Position numbers and translations under genes: made by a program. From contig NZ_NFJK01000005.1 of NCBI RefSeq assembly GCF_002159845.1, positions 124,001 to 188,000 of the forward strand: 64,000 nucleotides of DNA. Reading direction: 5' to 3'. A model generated the notes under the pieces. It was given only the letters and a program-made list of their open reading frames with translations, was not told the origin of the DNA and made no database searches. Source of the stretch: Anaeromassilibacillus sp. An250 (GTDB taxonomy: Bacteria > Bacillota > Clostridia > Oscillospirales > Acutalibacteraceae). Positions 23,882 through 32,413 of the stretch are shown piece by piece (within the stretch, counting starts at the first letter, position 1; each line of letters opens with the position of its first letter).

Positions 23882-24853
23882 ATGGAACTTTTGCAGAGAG
23901 AAATGTCCTTCGAATCTCATGCAGACGGCGAACGTATTTTTGTCCGGATTGTGGAACCCGCGGATCGGACAACCGTGAAGGGCGTTCTACAGATTGCACA
24001 TGGAATGGCGGAACACAGCCTTCTGTATATGGATTTTGCCACATATGTGGCGTCCAACGGGTTTGCAGTGGCGATTAACGACCATTTAGGCCACGGAAAA
24101 AGCGTTTCCACAGGTGGTTCTTATGGATACTTTGGTGAGAACGGCTGTGAAAACCTATTGCAGGATATGCACAAGCTGTATGAAATCATGCGGCACGATT
24201 ATCCGGATATCCCCTATCTCCTGTTGGGACACAGCATGGGATCGTTTTTAGCAAGGGCCTATAGCGCCCGCTATGGCGAAGAGCTTTCCGCAGTGGCCTT
24301 CCTCGGCACCTGCGGTCCCATCCAAAGAAGCCTTCTGACGGGGCGGCGGACATTTGCAGAGGCAAAGCGGAGAAAATTTGGCCCCAAGGCCCACGATGCT
24401 GCGTTTGCAAGGTATTCCACAGAGCGATTCAACCGTGCATTTGCGCCAAACCGCACCAAACACGACTGGCTCAGCGGCGATGACCACTTTGTCGACCAAT
24501 ACAACAACGACCCGCTCTGCGGGTTCGATCTGACCATTTCCGGCTATTGCGATATTCTCCAGCTGCAAGAACAAATCAGTTCTCCCCGCTGGTATCGCAG
24601 CGTCCCGCGGAACATCCCCATTTTGTTGATGAGCGGGGACCGCGACCCGCTGGGAAACTTTGGAAAAGGGATCCGTCAGCTGGCGCAAAGGCTTGTGCGC
24701 ACGGGCCATGATGTCCAATTGATCCTCTATCCTGGGGCGCGTCATGTTGTGTTGGGTGAGTCCAATCGCCAAGAGGTCTATCAAGATCTTTTACAATTCT
24801 ATGAGGCCGTTACAGCCATGCCGGAAACCCTGCCGAAGGCGGCTTCTGAATAA
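23882..24853 (+). CDS. Alpha/beta hydrolase, monoacylglycerol-lipase-like
   Basis: 323 aa. Serine aminopeptidase S33/Hydrolase_4 features are GVLQIAHGMAEHSLLY (oxyanion region), NDHLGHGKSV, the nucleophile elbow LLGHSMGSFLAR, the catalytic Asp in LLMSGDRDPLGNFG and His in YPGARHVVLGE. Bacterial relatives hydrolyse monoacylglycerols or lysophospholipids. There is no signal peptide, so it is cytosolic. ATG 23882 follows GAAGGAGG; the longer frame from 23828 overlaps a hairpin. Monocistronic between two hairpins. Confidence 0.88.
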   Translation: MELLQREMSFESHADGERIFVRIVEPADRTTVKGVLQIAHGMAEHSLLYMDFATYVASNGFAVAINDHLGHGKSVSTGGSYGYFGENGCENLLQDMHKLYEIMRHDYPDIPYLLLGHSMGSFLARAYSARYGEELSAVAFLGTCGPIQRSLLTGRRTFAEAKRRKFGPKAHDAAFARYSTERFNRAFAPNRTKHDWLSGDDHFVDQYNNDPLCGFDLTISGYCDILQLQEQISSPRWYRSVPRNIPILLMSGDRDPLGNFGKGIRQLAQRLVRTGHDVQLILYPGARHVVLGESNRQEVYQDLLQFYEAVTAMPETLPKAASE

Positions 24854-24870
24854 GAGAAATGCACATATAA

Positions 24871-24920
24871 AAAGAGCTTGCCTCTTCCCTTTTTGGGATA
24901 GAGGCAAGCTCTTTCTGTTT
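24871..24920. terminator. Bidirectional terminator
   Basis: 15-bp stem AAAGAGCTTGCCTCT (24871-24885) / AGAGGCAAGCTCTTT (24900-24914) between convergent genes, with A and T flanks. Confidence 0.9.
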
Positions 24921-24929
24921 TGCTGCGCT

Positions 24930-25682
24930 TTATTTCAGGTTCCAGTTCATTTTCCTCAAACCATTGAACGTCAAGGAGACTTCCCCTGTAGTCTCCTGCA
25001 CCGGGATCGTATACGTGAAGAGGGTCCCAATGTCGTTGGATTCGCCCTGTGTCGCCGTAAATGTTTCATCGCCGTAGGAACCCGTCAATTCTGCCTTTAA
25101 GATGGCCAGATGTGCGGTACCGTCCGAAACAATTTGGTATTCTTCCTGAGTTGCAGATACAAGAAGCGCATAATTTTGGAAGAAGTCGTATTTCGGCGTC
25201 GCCATAAAGGTGACCAAGTACCCATCGTCCGCCTTCTCCACACTGGATACTTCGATGGAGCAGTCCCCGTCATTATAGACGCTGACACCGCTGTTGCTCT
25301 CCAGATTGTCGAGATTGATTGTAAAAGATGCAGGTGTTTCCAACGTCTCCACGTTATATGTATAGGATTCCACGGTTTGTACAATCATGCCGAACCCATT
25401 TGTGTGCGTACGGTAAATTGCAATTGCGAAGAACATCAATAGCAGGACGATACCGCACATGTAGGCTTTTTTATTCAATTTCCGGCGGGGTTTTCCGTTT
25501 TCATCCAGCTCCGGTTCTTCAGGTTTGTCCGTGGCTTCTGGTGATTCCAGGGAGGTATTTTGTTCTTCCAATTCTTCATTTGTCTCCTGGAGCTCTTCAG
25601 GAGTCCATTGGTCTTGCGTGTTTTTTTCGTCCAAATTATTCACCAACTTATCTTTGAATTTCACTTCCGGTGCATTCGGCAC
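24930..25682 (-). CDS. Hypothetical single-pass membrane protein
   Basis: 250 aa, not recognised. A cytoplasmic N-terminus rich in Glu (ELQETNEELEEQNTSLE, residues 29-45, possibly coiled) leads to one membrane helix, AYMCGIVLLLMFFAIAIY (about 73-90). An extracytoplasmic beta-rich domain of ~155 residues follows, ending GEVSLTFNGLRKMNWNLK. This layout resembles DUF4352/DUF5067-like surface proteins, but I cannot assign one. GTG 25682 has a poor SD and lies only about 12 nt below an extended -10 (TGATATAAT on the minus strand, -10 at 25706-25701). GTG 25664 region starts (MKFKDKL) may be used instead. Confidence 0.7.
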   Translation of the reverse strand: MPNAPEVKFKDKLVNNLDEKNTQDQWTPEELQETNEELEEQNTSLESPEATDKPEEPELDENGKPRRKLNKKAYMCGIVLLLMFFAIAIYRTHTNGFGMIVQTVESYTYNVETLETPASFTINLDNLESNSGVSVYNDGDCSIEVSSVEKADDGYLVTFMATPKYDFFQNYALLVSATQEEYQIVSDGTAHLAILKAELTGSYGDETFTATQGESNDIGTLFTYTIPVQETTGEVSLTFNGLRKMNWNLK

Positions 25683-25811
25683 AAAAGCGTCTTGTGAAAC
25701 ATTATATCATAAATGCGCTGCATTCTCTATATATTTTTTATGAATGTCCAGATGTCCGAATGGGATGTCCTTTCGGACACCAATCGAGGCAGCGTAAGGA
25801 GTATGCTGGGA

Positions 25812-26699
25812 ATGTATGGAACCTTTTCAATGAAACGAATACTGGCGTTATTTTTGGTTTTGGTCGGGGCGGCGGCGGGCGTTTTTACCTATGTACAGAT
25901 GGGTCACGTGAAAGCAACAAACGCCCAGGTACAGCCGGAGGGAATTCAACTTCCCATCATCATGTACCATAGCATGCTTCGGAATGGGAGTGGGGAATAC
26001 ACGATTTCGCCGGAGACCTTTGAAGAGGACCTCCGCTATTTGAAGGACAACGGCTACACAACGATCCACATGCAGGATCTTCTGGATTATGTCAACAAGC
26101 AAGTCCCTTTGCCCGAAAAGCCAATCATGCTCACCTTTGACGATGGATACTACAACAACTACTTATATGCGTATCCGTTGGCAAAAAAATATGAAAGTAA
26201 AATTGTCATTTCCCCCATCGGCTATTATACGGACCAATTTAGCAAGGCGGACGCCAACCATGCGACCTATTCGCATATGACCTGGGATCAAATTAAGGAA
26301 ATGATGGATTCCGGCTATGTGGAATTTCAAAACCACACCTACAACCTCCATTCGAGCGACGGGAAGCGTTTAGGGGCCAAAAAACTGCGCGGGGAAAGCC
26401 TGGAGGATTATACGGCGCTCTTGACCAAAGACATCACCCAAATGCAACAGGAAATGCAGGAACACACCGGATATACTCCTACGACCTTTGTTTATCCGTT
26501 TGGTGCTATCAGTGACGCGGCCGTGCCAATTGTACGCAGTTTAGGCTTTTCTGCAACGCTTGGTTGCGCCAGCAAGGTCAATCAGATTACACAGAACCCA
26601 GAGTGTCTATATGAATTGGGGCGCTTCCTGCGACCACCGGGGAAAAGCAGCGCAGATTTCTTCCGAAAGATCGCCCCGCCTCAAGCAAGCGCATCCTGA
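25812..26699 (+). CDS. Polysaccharide deacetylase, membrane anchored
   Basis: About 295 aa. N-terminal signal/anchor helix (RILALFLVLVGAAAGVFTYV) then a NodB-homology domain. Motifs: IIMYHSML, TFDDGYYNN (metal Asp and catalytic Asp), EFQNHTYNLHS (HxxxxH), and FVYPFGAIS (PxG). It probably removes acetyl groups from peptidoglycan or another cell-wall polymer. The start is set to ATG 25812 because AAGGAG lies about 10 nt before it; ATG 25803 is too close to the SD. The amidase gene follows 52 nt later, suggesting a joint wall-remodelling role. Confidence 0.88.
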   Translation: MYGTFSMKRILALFLVLVGAAAGVFTYVQMGHVKATNAQVQPEGIQLPIIMYHSMLRNGSGEYTISPETFEEDLRYLKDNGYTTIHMQDLLDYVNKQVPLPEKPIMLTFDDGYYNNYLYAYPLAKKYESKIVISPIGYYTDQFSKADANHATYSHMTWDQIKEMMDSGYVEFQNHTYNLHSSDGKRLGAKKLRGESLEDYTALLTKDITQMQQEMQEHTGYTPTTFVYPFGAISDAAVPIVRSLGFSATLGCASKVNQITQNPECLYELGRFLRPPGKSSADFFRKIAPPQASAS

Positions 26700-26751
26700 A
26701 CCAGATGTTGTGAAAGAGAACCTTGATACCATTGATGGGAGGAATCACACC

Positions 26752-27489
26752 ATGCCGATTATCTATCTGAGTCCGTCCTTACAGCCCTTCAACAAATACG
26801 TAAACGGTGGCGACGAGCAATACTACATGAATTTAATTGCAGACGCCATGGAACCCTATCTGCGTGCAAATGGTATCCAGTATGTACGCAGCAGCCGGGA
26901 CATGACATTGGGGCAAGCCATCCGGCAATCGAATGAGGGCTATTATGACTTACATCTTGCCCTGCACTCCAACGCTGCGCCGGAGAGCCTGTCTGGGCAA
27001 CTCCAAGGGACCGACGTATACTACTATCCGGCCAGTGTCCGAGGGAAGCAGGCTGCGACCATCATTGCCGAAAATTTCAAGAATATTTATCCGCAACCAA
27101 ATTTAGTAAAGGCCGTCCCCACGACCCGGTTGGCAGAGATCACCAAGACAAACGCCCCTTCCGTATTGATGGAGATCGCCTACCACGACAATCCGGAGGA
27201 CGCCGATTGGATCCGAAACAACATCGACCGGATTGCAGCAAATATCGTCCAGAGCCTCACGCAGTATTTCGGTCTGCCGTTTATCGACAATCCGCAGCCT
27301 CCGCGTCAAGGGACCGTACAAACGCAGGGAGGAAACCTGAACATCCGCGCAAGGCCCAGCCGCGATGCGCAGGTGATCGGGCAGGCGCCCAATGGGGCGA
27401 CGGTTACCATCAACGGCGAATGGCAAGGATGGGATGTCATTAGCTACAATGGAATTGTAGGCTATGTAGACAGTTCCTATATTGTGTAG
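26752..27489 (+). CDS. N-acetylmuramoyl-L-alanine amidase with C-terminal SH3b domain, no signal peptide
   Basis: 245 aa. The Amidase_3 domain (about 1-180) has the metal His in LALHSNAAPE and the catalytic Glu in VLMEIAYHDN. The N-terminal motif is SPSLQPFNKYVNGG in place of the usual DPGHGG. A bacterial SH3 domain (about 187-245, GGNLNIRARPSRDAQVIG) follows and should bind cell wall. There is no signal peptide, as in mother-cell lytic amidases such as CwlC, so release may occur at sporulation lysis. GGGAGG precedes the start. A terminator follows at 27524. Confidence 0.82.
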   Translation: MPIIYLSPSLQPFNKYVNGGDEQYYMNLIADAMEPYLRANGIQYVRSSRDMTLGQAIRQSNEGYYDLHLALHSNAAPESLSGQLQGTDVYYYPASVRGKQAATIIAENFKNIYPQPNLVKAVPTTRLAEITKTNAPSVLMEIAYHDNPEDADWIRNNIDRIAANIVQSLTQYFGLPFIDNPQPPRQGTVQTQGGNLNIRARPSRDAQVIGQAPNGATVTINGEWQGWDVISYNGIVGYVDSSYIV

Positions 27490-27523
27490 ACGAAAGGCAC
27501 ATCCTCTTTAATCCCAGCAGAAA

Positions 27524-27571
27524 AGGCCGCTTCTCGGAGCACATGCAGCGGGAAGCGGCCTCTCTTTGTTT
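27524..27571. terminator. Terminator between amidase and thioredoxin genes
   Basis: Arms AGGCCGCTTC (27524-27533) and GAAGCGGCCT (27552-27561) with a T-rich tail on the plus strand. The convergent trxA may also use it. Confidence 0.8.
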
Positions 27572-27576
27572 TTCGA

Positions 27577-27888
27577 TTATGCTTCTGCAAGCATCTGCAG
27601 GATCTTCTGCTTCGGGCGGACGCCAACGGAGGACGCGACCGGCTTTCCATCCTGCATCACGATCAAGGTCGGGATACTCATCACCTGGAACTGTTGCGCC
27701 AATTCCGGGCAGTCGTCGATGTTTACCTTGCAGACCTTCAGCCCGTCTGGGGCCTCCTCCGCGATTTCATCAACGATGGGAGAAAGCATTTTGCACGGTC
27801 CGCACCAACTAGCCCAGAAGTCGATCAGCACCTTGCCTTGTGCGGTCTCTGTGTTGAAATTATCCTTTGTCAATTCGATTACTGCCAT
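27577..27888 (-). CDS. trxA: Thioredoxin
   Basis: 103 aa, standard thioredoxin with active site FWASWCGPCKML (Cys at about 30 and 33) and cis-Pro MSIPTLIVM. General cytosolic disulfide reductase. ATG 27888 has TAGGAGG upstream; the frame to 27939 is not needed. It lies 66 nt downstream of the CcdA-TlpA gene on the same strand and may share its transcript or use a promoter at 27931-27958. Confidence 0.95.
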   Translation of the reverse strand: MAVIELTKDNFNTETAQGKVLIDFWASWCGPCKMLSPIVDEIAEEAPDGLKVCKVNIDDCPELAQQFQVMSIPTLIVMQDGKPVASSVGVRPKQKILQMLAEA

Positions 27889-27930
27889 TTTTATACCTCC
27901 TATTTCCTTATCGTTTCTCCATTTATTGCG

Positions 27931-27958
27931 ATCATACATGGGTATGATCTTTTGTTAA
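27931..27958 (-). promoter_or_regulatory. Possible trxA promoter overlapped by a palindrome
   Basis: On the minus strand TTAACA (27958-27953), 16-nt spacer, TATGAT (27936-27931). The -10 lies in the palindrome GATCATAC-ATGG-GTATGATC (27930-27949), a plausible operator. Confidence 0.4.
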
Positions 27959-29271
27959 GAGCGCCTTCCTTCAAGGGTTTGCTGCACAATGTCATGCATC
28001 ATGCTGTCCGTGAGGGTGCCCGTAACATAGCCAAAGACGTTCCCTTCTTTATCGATCATGAAGGTGGTCGGGAATGCCGTTACGCCATATGCGGCAAAGA
28101 TCTCCCCGGTCGTATCCATCACGACCGGATAGGTGTAACCATTGTCCGAGAGGAACTGCGTGACCTCCTCGATGGTGCCGTCCTGATTATACGGGACGTC
28201 GTCGGTCTTGGGGTTTGCAACGCCAAGGATCACAACCTCGTCGCTGTTTTGATTGAATTCCTCGTACATCGCCTGGATATCGGGCATCTCCTGCTTACAA
28301 GGGCCGCACCAGGTCGCCCAGAAGTTAAGGAACACCACCTGGCCCTTGTAATCGGAAAGCGTATGGGGCTCTCCGTTTTGGTCGGTCAGTGTAAAATCTG
28401 GAGCTGGGATTTCTGGAATTTCTTCCTCTGAATTCTCCGTCTCAGAAGACGCTGGAGCGCTGCTGTCCGTCTGTGAGGCTTCGCTGTTTGCCGGAGGCAC
28501 CGCGGATGTACTTTCCGAAGAAGCTGTGCTGTCCCCCGTCCCACCAAAGCTGGACAGGTATCCAGTGACGCCGTTCATCCAGCCAGTAATCATCATGACG
28601 CCCATTAAGATCATCAGGATTCCGCCGGCCTTCACAGTGTACTTGACGACCTTCTGATGCTTTTTAAAGAAGTCCAGCAGCGTGCTGGTAAACAGGCCCA
28701 CCGCGAGGAACGGGATCACGAAACCCAAGGTATAGACGCCGATCAAGGCAAAGCCGGTTGCCGCTGAGTTTGCAGAAGAGGCCATCAGCAAAACACTCGC
28801 CAAGGCAGGCCCTACGCAGGGGGTCCATGCAAAACTAAAGGTGAATCCAAGCACCAGAGCGACTAACGGATTCATTGCCAGCCGGTCAAGGCGGAACGGC
28901 AACCGGTGTTCATTGCTGAGGAACCGGGAGCCAAAGATTCCGAGCTGGTACAAACCAAACAGAATCACGATCACGCCACCGATGCGCGCAAGCAGCATCC
29001 GGTTTCCACTGAAGAAACGCCCTGCCGCGGTAAAACCGAAGCCCAAAAGGAAGAACGCAAAGCTGATGCCTATTACAAAAAATAAAGTGTTCAGAAGGAC
29101 CTTTTTGCGCTGGTAGTGGACCGTCCCATCCGGGTCGACGGTTTTTGTGCCGCCCGCCAAGTAACCGATATAGAGCGGGACCAGCGGAAGTACACACGGG
29201 GAAAAGAAGCTCAAAATACCCTGTAAGAAAACAGTAATAGCGGATATGCTTGTTTCAACTGAAAAGCCCAT
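27955..29271 (-). CDS. CcdA-TlpA fusion, thiol-redox membrane protein
   Basis: 438 aa. Residues about 1-235 form a CcdA/DsbD-beta six-helix domain, with the paired Cys motifs FFSPCVLPLVPLYIGY and FAWTPCVGPAL that carry reducing power across the membrane. A Ser/Ala/Glu-rich linker (about 245-285) joins it to an extracytoplasmic TlpA/ResA thioredoxin domain with WATWCGPCKQEMP. It probably takes electrons from cytosolic thioredoxin (trxA next door) and keeps outside thiols reduced. GAGGAGG precedes the start. The Rrf2 gene lies upstream, separated by a hairpin terminator. Confidence 0.92.
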   Translation of the reverse strand: MGFSVETSISAITVFLQGILSFFSPCVLPLVPLYIGYLAGGTKTVDPDGTVHYQRKKVLLNTLFFVIGISFAFFLLGFGFTAAGRFFSGNRMLLARIGGVIVILFGLYQLGIFGSRFLSNEHRLPFRLDRLAMNPLVALVLGFTFSFAWTPCVGPALASVLLMASSANSAATGFALIGVYTLGFVIPFLAVGLFTSTLLDFFKKHQKVVKYTVKAGGILMILMGVMMITGWMNGVTGYLSSFGGTGDSTASSESTSAVPPANSEASQTDSSAPASSETENSEEEIPEIPAPDFTLTDQNGEPHTLSDYKGQVVFLNFWATWCGPCKQEMPDIQAMYEEFNQNSDEVVILGVANPKTDDVPYNQDGTIEEVTQFLSDNGYTYPVVMDTTGEIFAAYGVTAFPTTFMIDKEGNVFGYVTGTLTDSMMHDIVQQTLEGRRS

Positions 29272-29335
29272 ACAGGACCTCCTCTTCGATGAATTTTAAG
29301 GTCTATGCAAGGAGTTCTTTTGTTGCCAGCGAGAA

Positions 29336-29356
29336 TGAAAAACCGCTTTGAGCGGT
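29336..29356 (-). terminator. Terminator/attenuator between the Rrf2 gene and ccdA-tlpA
   Basis: On the minus strand ACCGCT-CAA-AGCGGT followed by TTTTTC. This may end the rrf2 transcript or lower downstream expression. Confidence 0.65.
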
Positions 29357-29378
29357 GACCATACTACAGATCCTCTGT

Positions 29379-29810
29379 TTATGGAATTTTCTGAAACCCC
29401 TGGCCAAAAATATGATCTTCGATTTTTTGAATGGTGATGCTGTCCAAATGCGTCCGGCAGAGTTCATCAAGCTGTCCATAGATATCATCCATAATGGCAG
29501 CCATACCGGAAGCAATCAAGCACTTCATATCGGTATCCCCACTTTGCCAATTGGCAGAGACAAAACGCATATCCAACGCTTCACTGATCTGACGGAGCGT
29601 CACGGCGGCGGGGTCTAGGATAAAATGGTATCCGCCGTCAATCCCCTCTTTCGTATCGACCAACCCAGCTTTTTTTAATTTTGCCATAATTTTACGGATA
29701 CGCGCTGGATTGGTGCATACATTTTTCGCCAGTTCTTCACTGGAAAGTGTGGTTCCCATATGGTTTAAAAAGACAAGCGTATGGACGGCCACACTAAATT
29801 CGCTATTCAA
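29379..29810 (-). CDS. Rrf2-family transcriptional regulator
   Basis: 143 aa. The winged helix runs over residues 1-85: MGTTLSSEELAKNVCTNPARIRKIMAKLKKAGLV then GIDGGYHFILDP. The three-Cys iron-sulfur signature of IscR is not present as such, although Cys residues occur at about 30, 95 and 115. It may sense redox or small thiols, which fits the thiol-redox genes downstream. TTG 29810 is the start, with AAAGGAGG 8 nt upstream; the longer frame reaches into the promoter. A classic promoter with overlapping inverted repeats precedes it, so autoregulation is likely. Confidence 0.88.
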   Translation of the reverse strand: MNSEFSVAVHTLVFLNHMGTTLSSEELAKNVCTNPARIRKIMAKLKKAGLVDTKEGIDGGYHFILDPAAVTLRQISEALDMRFVSANWQSGDTDMKCLIASGMAAIMDDIYGQLDELCRTHLDSITIQKIEDHIFGQGFQKIP

Positions 29811-29911
29811 AATCCCACCTCCTTTTCCTCCCCATAGATGGTTCTGAATATGGAGGGGCCGCCACCTAAGCAGGATCAGAACCTGTTCATGGAAGACACG
29901 ATGATAAACCG

Positions 29912-29970
29912 TCCTAACTGTTCTCAATTTAATTTCAGTTTCTAACTGTTAGTATAATGAGAACAGTTAG
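29912..29970. promoter_or_regulatory. Rrf2 operator: inverted repeat plus third half-site
   Basis: CTAACTGTT (29942-29950) and AACAGTTAG (29962-29970) form a perfect inverted repeat across the spacer and -10. A third copy CTAACTGTTCTC starts near 29913 in the transcribed leader. Typical of autorepression. Confidence 0.75.
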
Positions 29971-29979
29971 ATTTGTCAA
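29951..29979 (-). promoter_or_regulatory. Sigma-A promoter of the Rrf2 gene
   Basis: On the minus strand a perfect TTGACA (29979-29974), 17-nt spacer, TATACT (29956-29951). Confidence 0.8.
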
Positions 29980-30149
29980 TCCTTATTTTTCAAATGGGAT
30001 CGATCCAAATTTTTAAGAAATCCGGCAAAAGATCGCCAAGAATACCATTATCGAAATGTCACGACGCAAAATATGTGATTTTTTAAAAAATTCACGATCG
30101 TTTAAACGATAAGTGCATGGTGATAACCATTTTAAAACCTTTTGAAAGC
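29980..30149. other. AT-rich gap with no gene seen
   Basis: No open frame with a start signal and no recognisable RNA in this stretch upstream of the divergent Rrf2 promoter. Confidence 0.5.
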
Positions 30150-30183
30150 AAAAACAGGACATCCCGTTTTCGGGATGTCCTGT
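30150..30183 (-). terminator. Terminator of the GH43 gene
   Basis: 13-bp stem ACAGGACATCCCG (30154-30166) / CGGGATGTCCTGT (30171-30183), TTTT loop. On the minus strand it is followed by TTTTGC. Confidence 0.88.
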
Positions 30184-30198
30184 CCCCTCCTCAAAATA

Positions 30199-32106
30199 TT
30201 ATCCAATTGCTTTTCTAATTCTCACGAGATCTAAGACGTTTACCGCACCGTCTTCATTGCAATCTGCCCGGGCAAACTGCTGTTCCGTCAACTCTACGTT
30301 TCCTAAGATATACTCCTCTACCAGATCCATATCAGACTTCGACACCTGGCCGTCGCCATCGACATCACCAAACACGGGCTCCCCTGCTGTTACAGGAATC
30401 TCGATGAATACCGTCTCGCCTTCATTCTGCACATCGTAGTATTCACCAGAGCTGCTCAACCTCTGATAGGTCAAGGTGATAGTGGTACTGCCAGCATCTT
30501 TCGATGTTACAGTCACATTTCCACCGTCCACGGATACATCTGCAATGTCCTCGTCCGCAACAGTTGCCTGCACACGGTTCAACACATTTGCCAACGGTAA
30601 CTTTGCTCCTGACGCGCTTTCGATATCCACAGAGAAGGAAGCGGAGTTTCCTTCCTCGATATCGATGAAAAGGGTGTCCACATCTGCACGCATTGTGTAC
30701 GGCGCTGTGCCGGATGGCACCGGCCGGTCGCTTGTGCTCTGATCCACCCAGATAACTGGGTTGCCATCCGCATCCAATTTCGTCTCATCGATATACATCC
30801 GATCTGTATACAACCTTCTGCCACCCGTCGTCGAAGAACGGCCGTGATAGACGTAATAGCTCTCCGTCCCATCGGGTGTTGTAATAAAGCTTCCATGTCC
30901 GGTCGAATATACGCTCAACTCTTCATCCTGCGACAGGATCGGATTCAGATCATACTTATCCCACGGGCCGAGCGGGTTATCCGCAACCGCATAGCCAACA
31001 CCGTAGTTTTCGTTCTCATAGTTGTTGCAGGAGTAAAGAATATAGTAGATCGCTTCGTCTTCCCCATCGCCGTCCTTGTCATAGTAGTACTTCAACGTCG
31101 TGGAGCCTTCTGCCCATCTACGGTCTTTCTTTCCGCCATTATACTTCTCATAGTCGTTGACGTGCGCGTTTTCCCATTCTTGCTTTTCACCGGCATAGTT
31201 AATAATCGGAACATATCCGTCTTTCCGGACATCTTCTGTATCTTCCGGCGACTTATTTGCGTTGATGTACTCCTCTTTCACAGTCGGCATCGTGCTTCCC
31301 GTCGGATCATCCCACCAATCGGTGTTCAATTCTACCGCGTAGATATTGGATTCCTCGATATATTTACCTAGATCCTCGTCCCATACCCAGTTCCGGTATG
31401 CATTTCTTGAATAGTACAGATACATCCGGCCGTCGTCATCGAAGAAAACATTGGCATCGATGGTCGGGATATAAGTACCCTTGGGCGCAGTCATACCCTC
31501 TTCCAGGCTTGCCGGCGGTTTCATCTGTTTCTCATCCATAATCAAGTTGACGTCATAATAATCTGGGTCATAGGGATAATAATCGATCGGTTCGTCGTCA
31601 ATGATATGGAATGGCCCTTCCGGCGTTTCAGACACGGCCACGCCGATCTTACAAGCCTCTTCGAAGTCGGCATAGGCAAACGCCTCTTCACGCAATTCGG
31701 GCTTCAACATTGCGGAATAGAAGATATAAAACAGGCCGGTCTCTTCATTCTTATAGACTTCTGGCGCCCAGAACCAGGTGGACCCCCATTGGTTCGGGTC
31801 ATTTCTTTGGATTGCCCCATTGGAAGCTTTTTCCCAGGTTACCAGATCCGGTGACCGGTAAACGCCAAAATAGTAGCCGCTGTTTGCCCCATCCGTGCTA
31901 TAAGCATAGTAATAGCCACTGTCGTCATCATAAAGGACATACGGGTCCGCTGCCGGGATCGTTGCGTTGTTGTAATAGGTTGCATTTGTCTCGGAGTCTG
32001 AAGCGGTGCCTGGAAGCTCTGAAGTGGCCGAAACGGCTGGGATCGCCGCTGTTACAGCAATCATAACCGCTAACAGAGCTCCTACACTTTTTTTCCATCG
32101 TTTCAT
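30199..32106 (-). CDS. Secreted GH43-type glycoside hydrolase with C-terminal dockerin
   Basis: 635 aa. A signal peptide (MKRWKKSVGALLAVMIAVTAAIPAVSA, cut near residue 27) is followed by a five-bladed beta-propeller hydrolase. Motifs are AADPYVLYDDDSGYYYAYST (nucleophile-side Asp), WAPEVYKNEETGLFYIFYS (WAPE) and PTIDANVFFDDDGRMYLYYS. A Big/Ig-like beta domain (about 470-570) comes next, then a type I dockerin with two calcium loops (GDVDGDGQVSKSDMDLVEEYI and ADCNEDGAVNVLDLVRIRK). The family splits arabinan or xylan side chains. A dockerin implies docking to a cohesin protein, none of which is in the window. ATG 32106 has GAAAGGAAG upstream. Confidence 0.9.
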   Translation of the reverse strand: MKRWKKSVGALLAVMIAVTAAIPAVSATSELPGTASDSETNATYYNNATIPAADPYVLYDDDSGYYYAYSTDGANSGYYFGVYRSPDLVTWEKASNGAIQRNDPNQWGSTWFWAPEVYKNEETGLFYIFYSAMLKPELREEAFAYADFEEACKIGVAVSETPEGPFHIIDDEPIDYYPYDPDYYDVNLIMDEKQMKPPASLEEGMTAPKGTYIPTIDANVFFDDDGRMYLYYSRNAYRNWVWDEDLGKYIEESNIYAVELNTDWWDDPTGSTMPTVKEEYINANKSPEDTEDVRKDGYVPIINYAGEKQEWENAHVNDYEKYNGGKKDRRWAEGSTTLKYYYDKDGDGEDEAIYYILYSCNNYENENYGVGYAVADNPLGPWDKYDLNPILSQDEELSVYSTGHGSFITTPDGTESYYVYHGRSSTTGGRRLYTDRMYIDETKLDADGNPVIWVDQSTSDRPVPSGTAPYTMRADVDTLFIDIEEGNSASFSVDIESASGAKLPLANVLNRVQATVADEDIADVSVDGGNVTVTSKDAGSTTITLTYQRLSSSGEYYDVQNEGETVFIEIPVTAGEPVFGDVDGDGQVSKSDMDLVEEYILGNVELTEQQFARADCNEDGAVNVLDLVRIRKAIG

Positions 32107-32246
32107 GCAATTCTTCCTTTCTGTTTGTTTTGTCTTTTTTCGGAACATTTCAACCAAACTGTTTTCTTACTTGCCAAACATAAAACATATCAAAAGAAAT
32201 TGGTTCCGCCATATCACATCATAGAACCAACGTCTTTTTCAGTTGC

Positions 32247-32275
32247 ATTATAGTATAAATTTATTAAAATATCAA
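32247..32275 (-). promoter_or_regulatory. Sigma-A promoter of the GH43 gene
   Basis: On the minus strand TTGATA (32275-32270), 17-nt spacer, TATAAT (32252-32247). It leaves a ~135-nt leader before the start. The rest of 32276-32363 is very AT-rich. Confidence 0.7.
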
Positions 32276-32363
32276 TATATTAAAAAATATTTTTATAAAT
32301 ATTTTAAATATATAATATCGAATAACCTGTTCGTTTCCATTCATCACGACTAGCGGAAACAAA

Positions 32364-32404
32364 AAAACACGCCCCTTGCTTCCGGCCAACCGGAGGCAAG
32401 GGGC
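32364..32404 (-). terminator. Terminator of the AraC/GyrI gene
   Basis: 15-bp stem (32371-32385 / 32390-32404, one G-U) followed on the minus strand by GTGTTTTTTT. Confidence 0.88.
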
Positions 32405-32413
32405 GCTCGTCCA

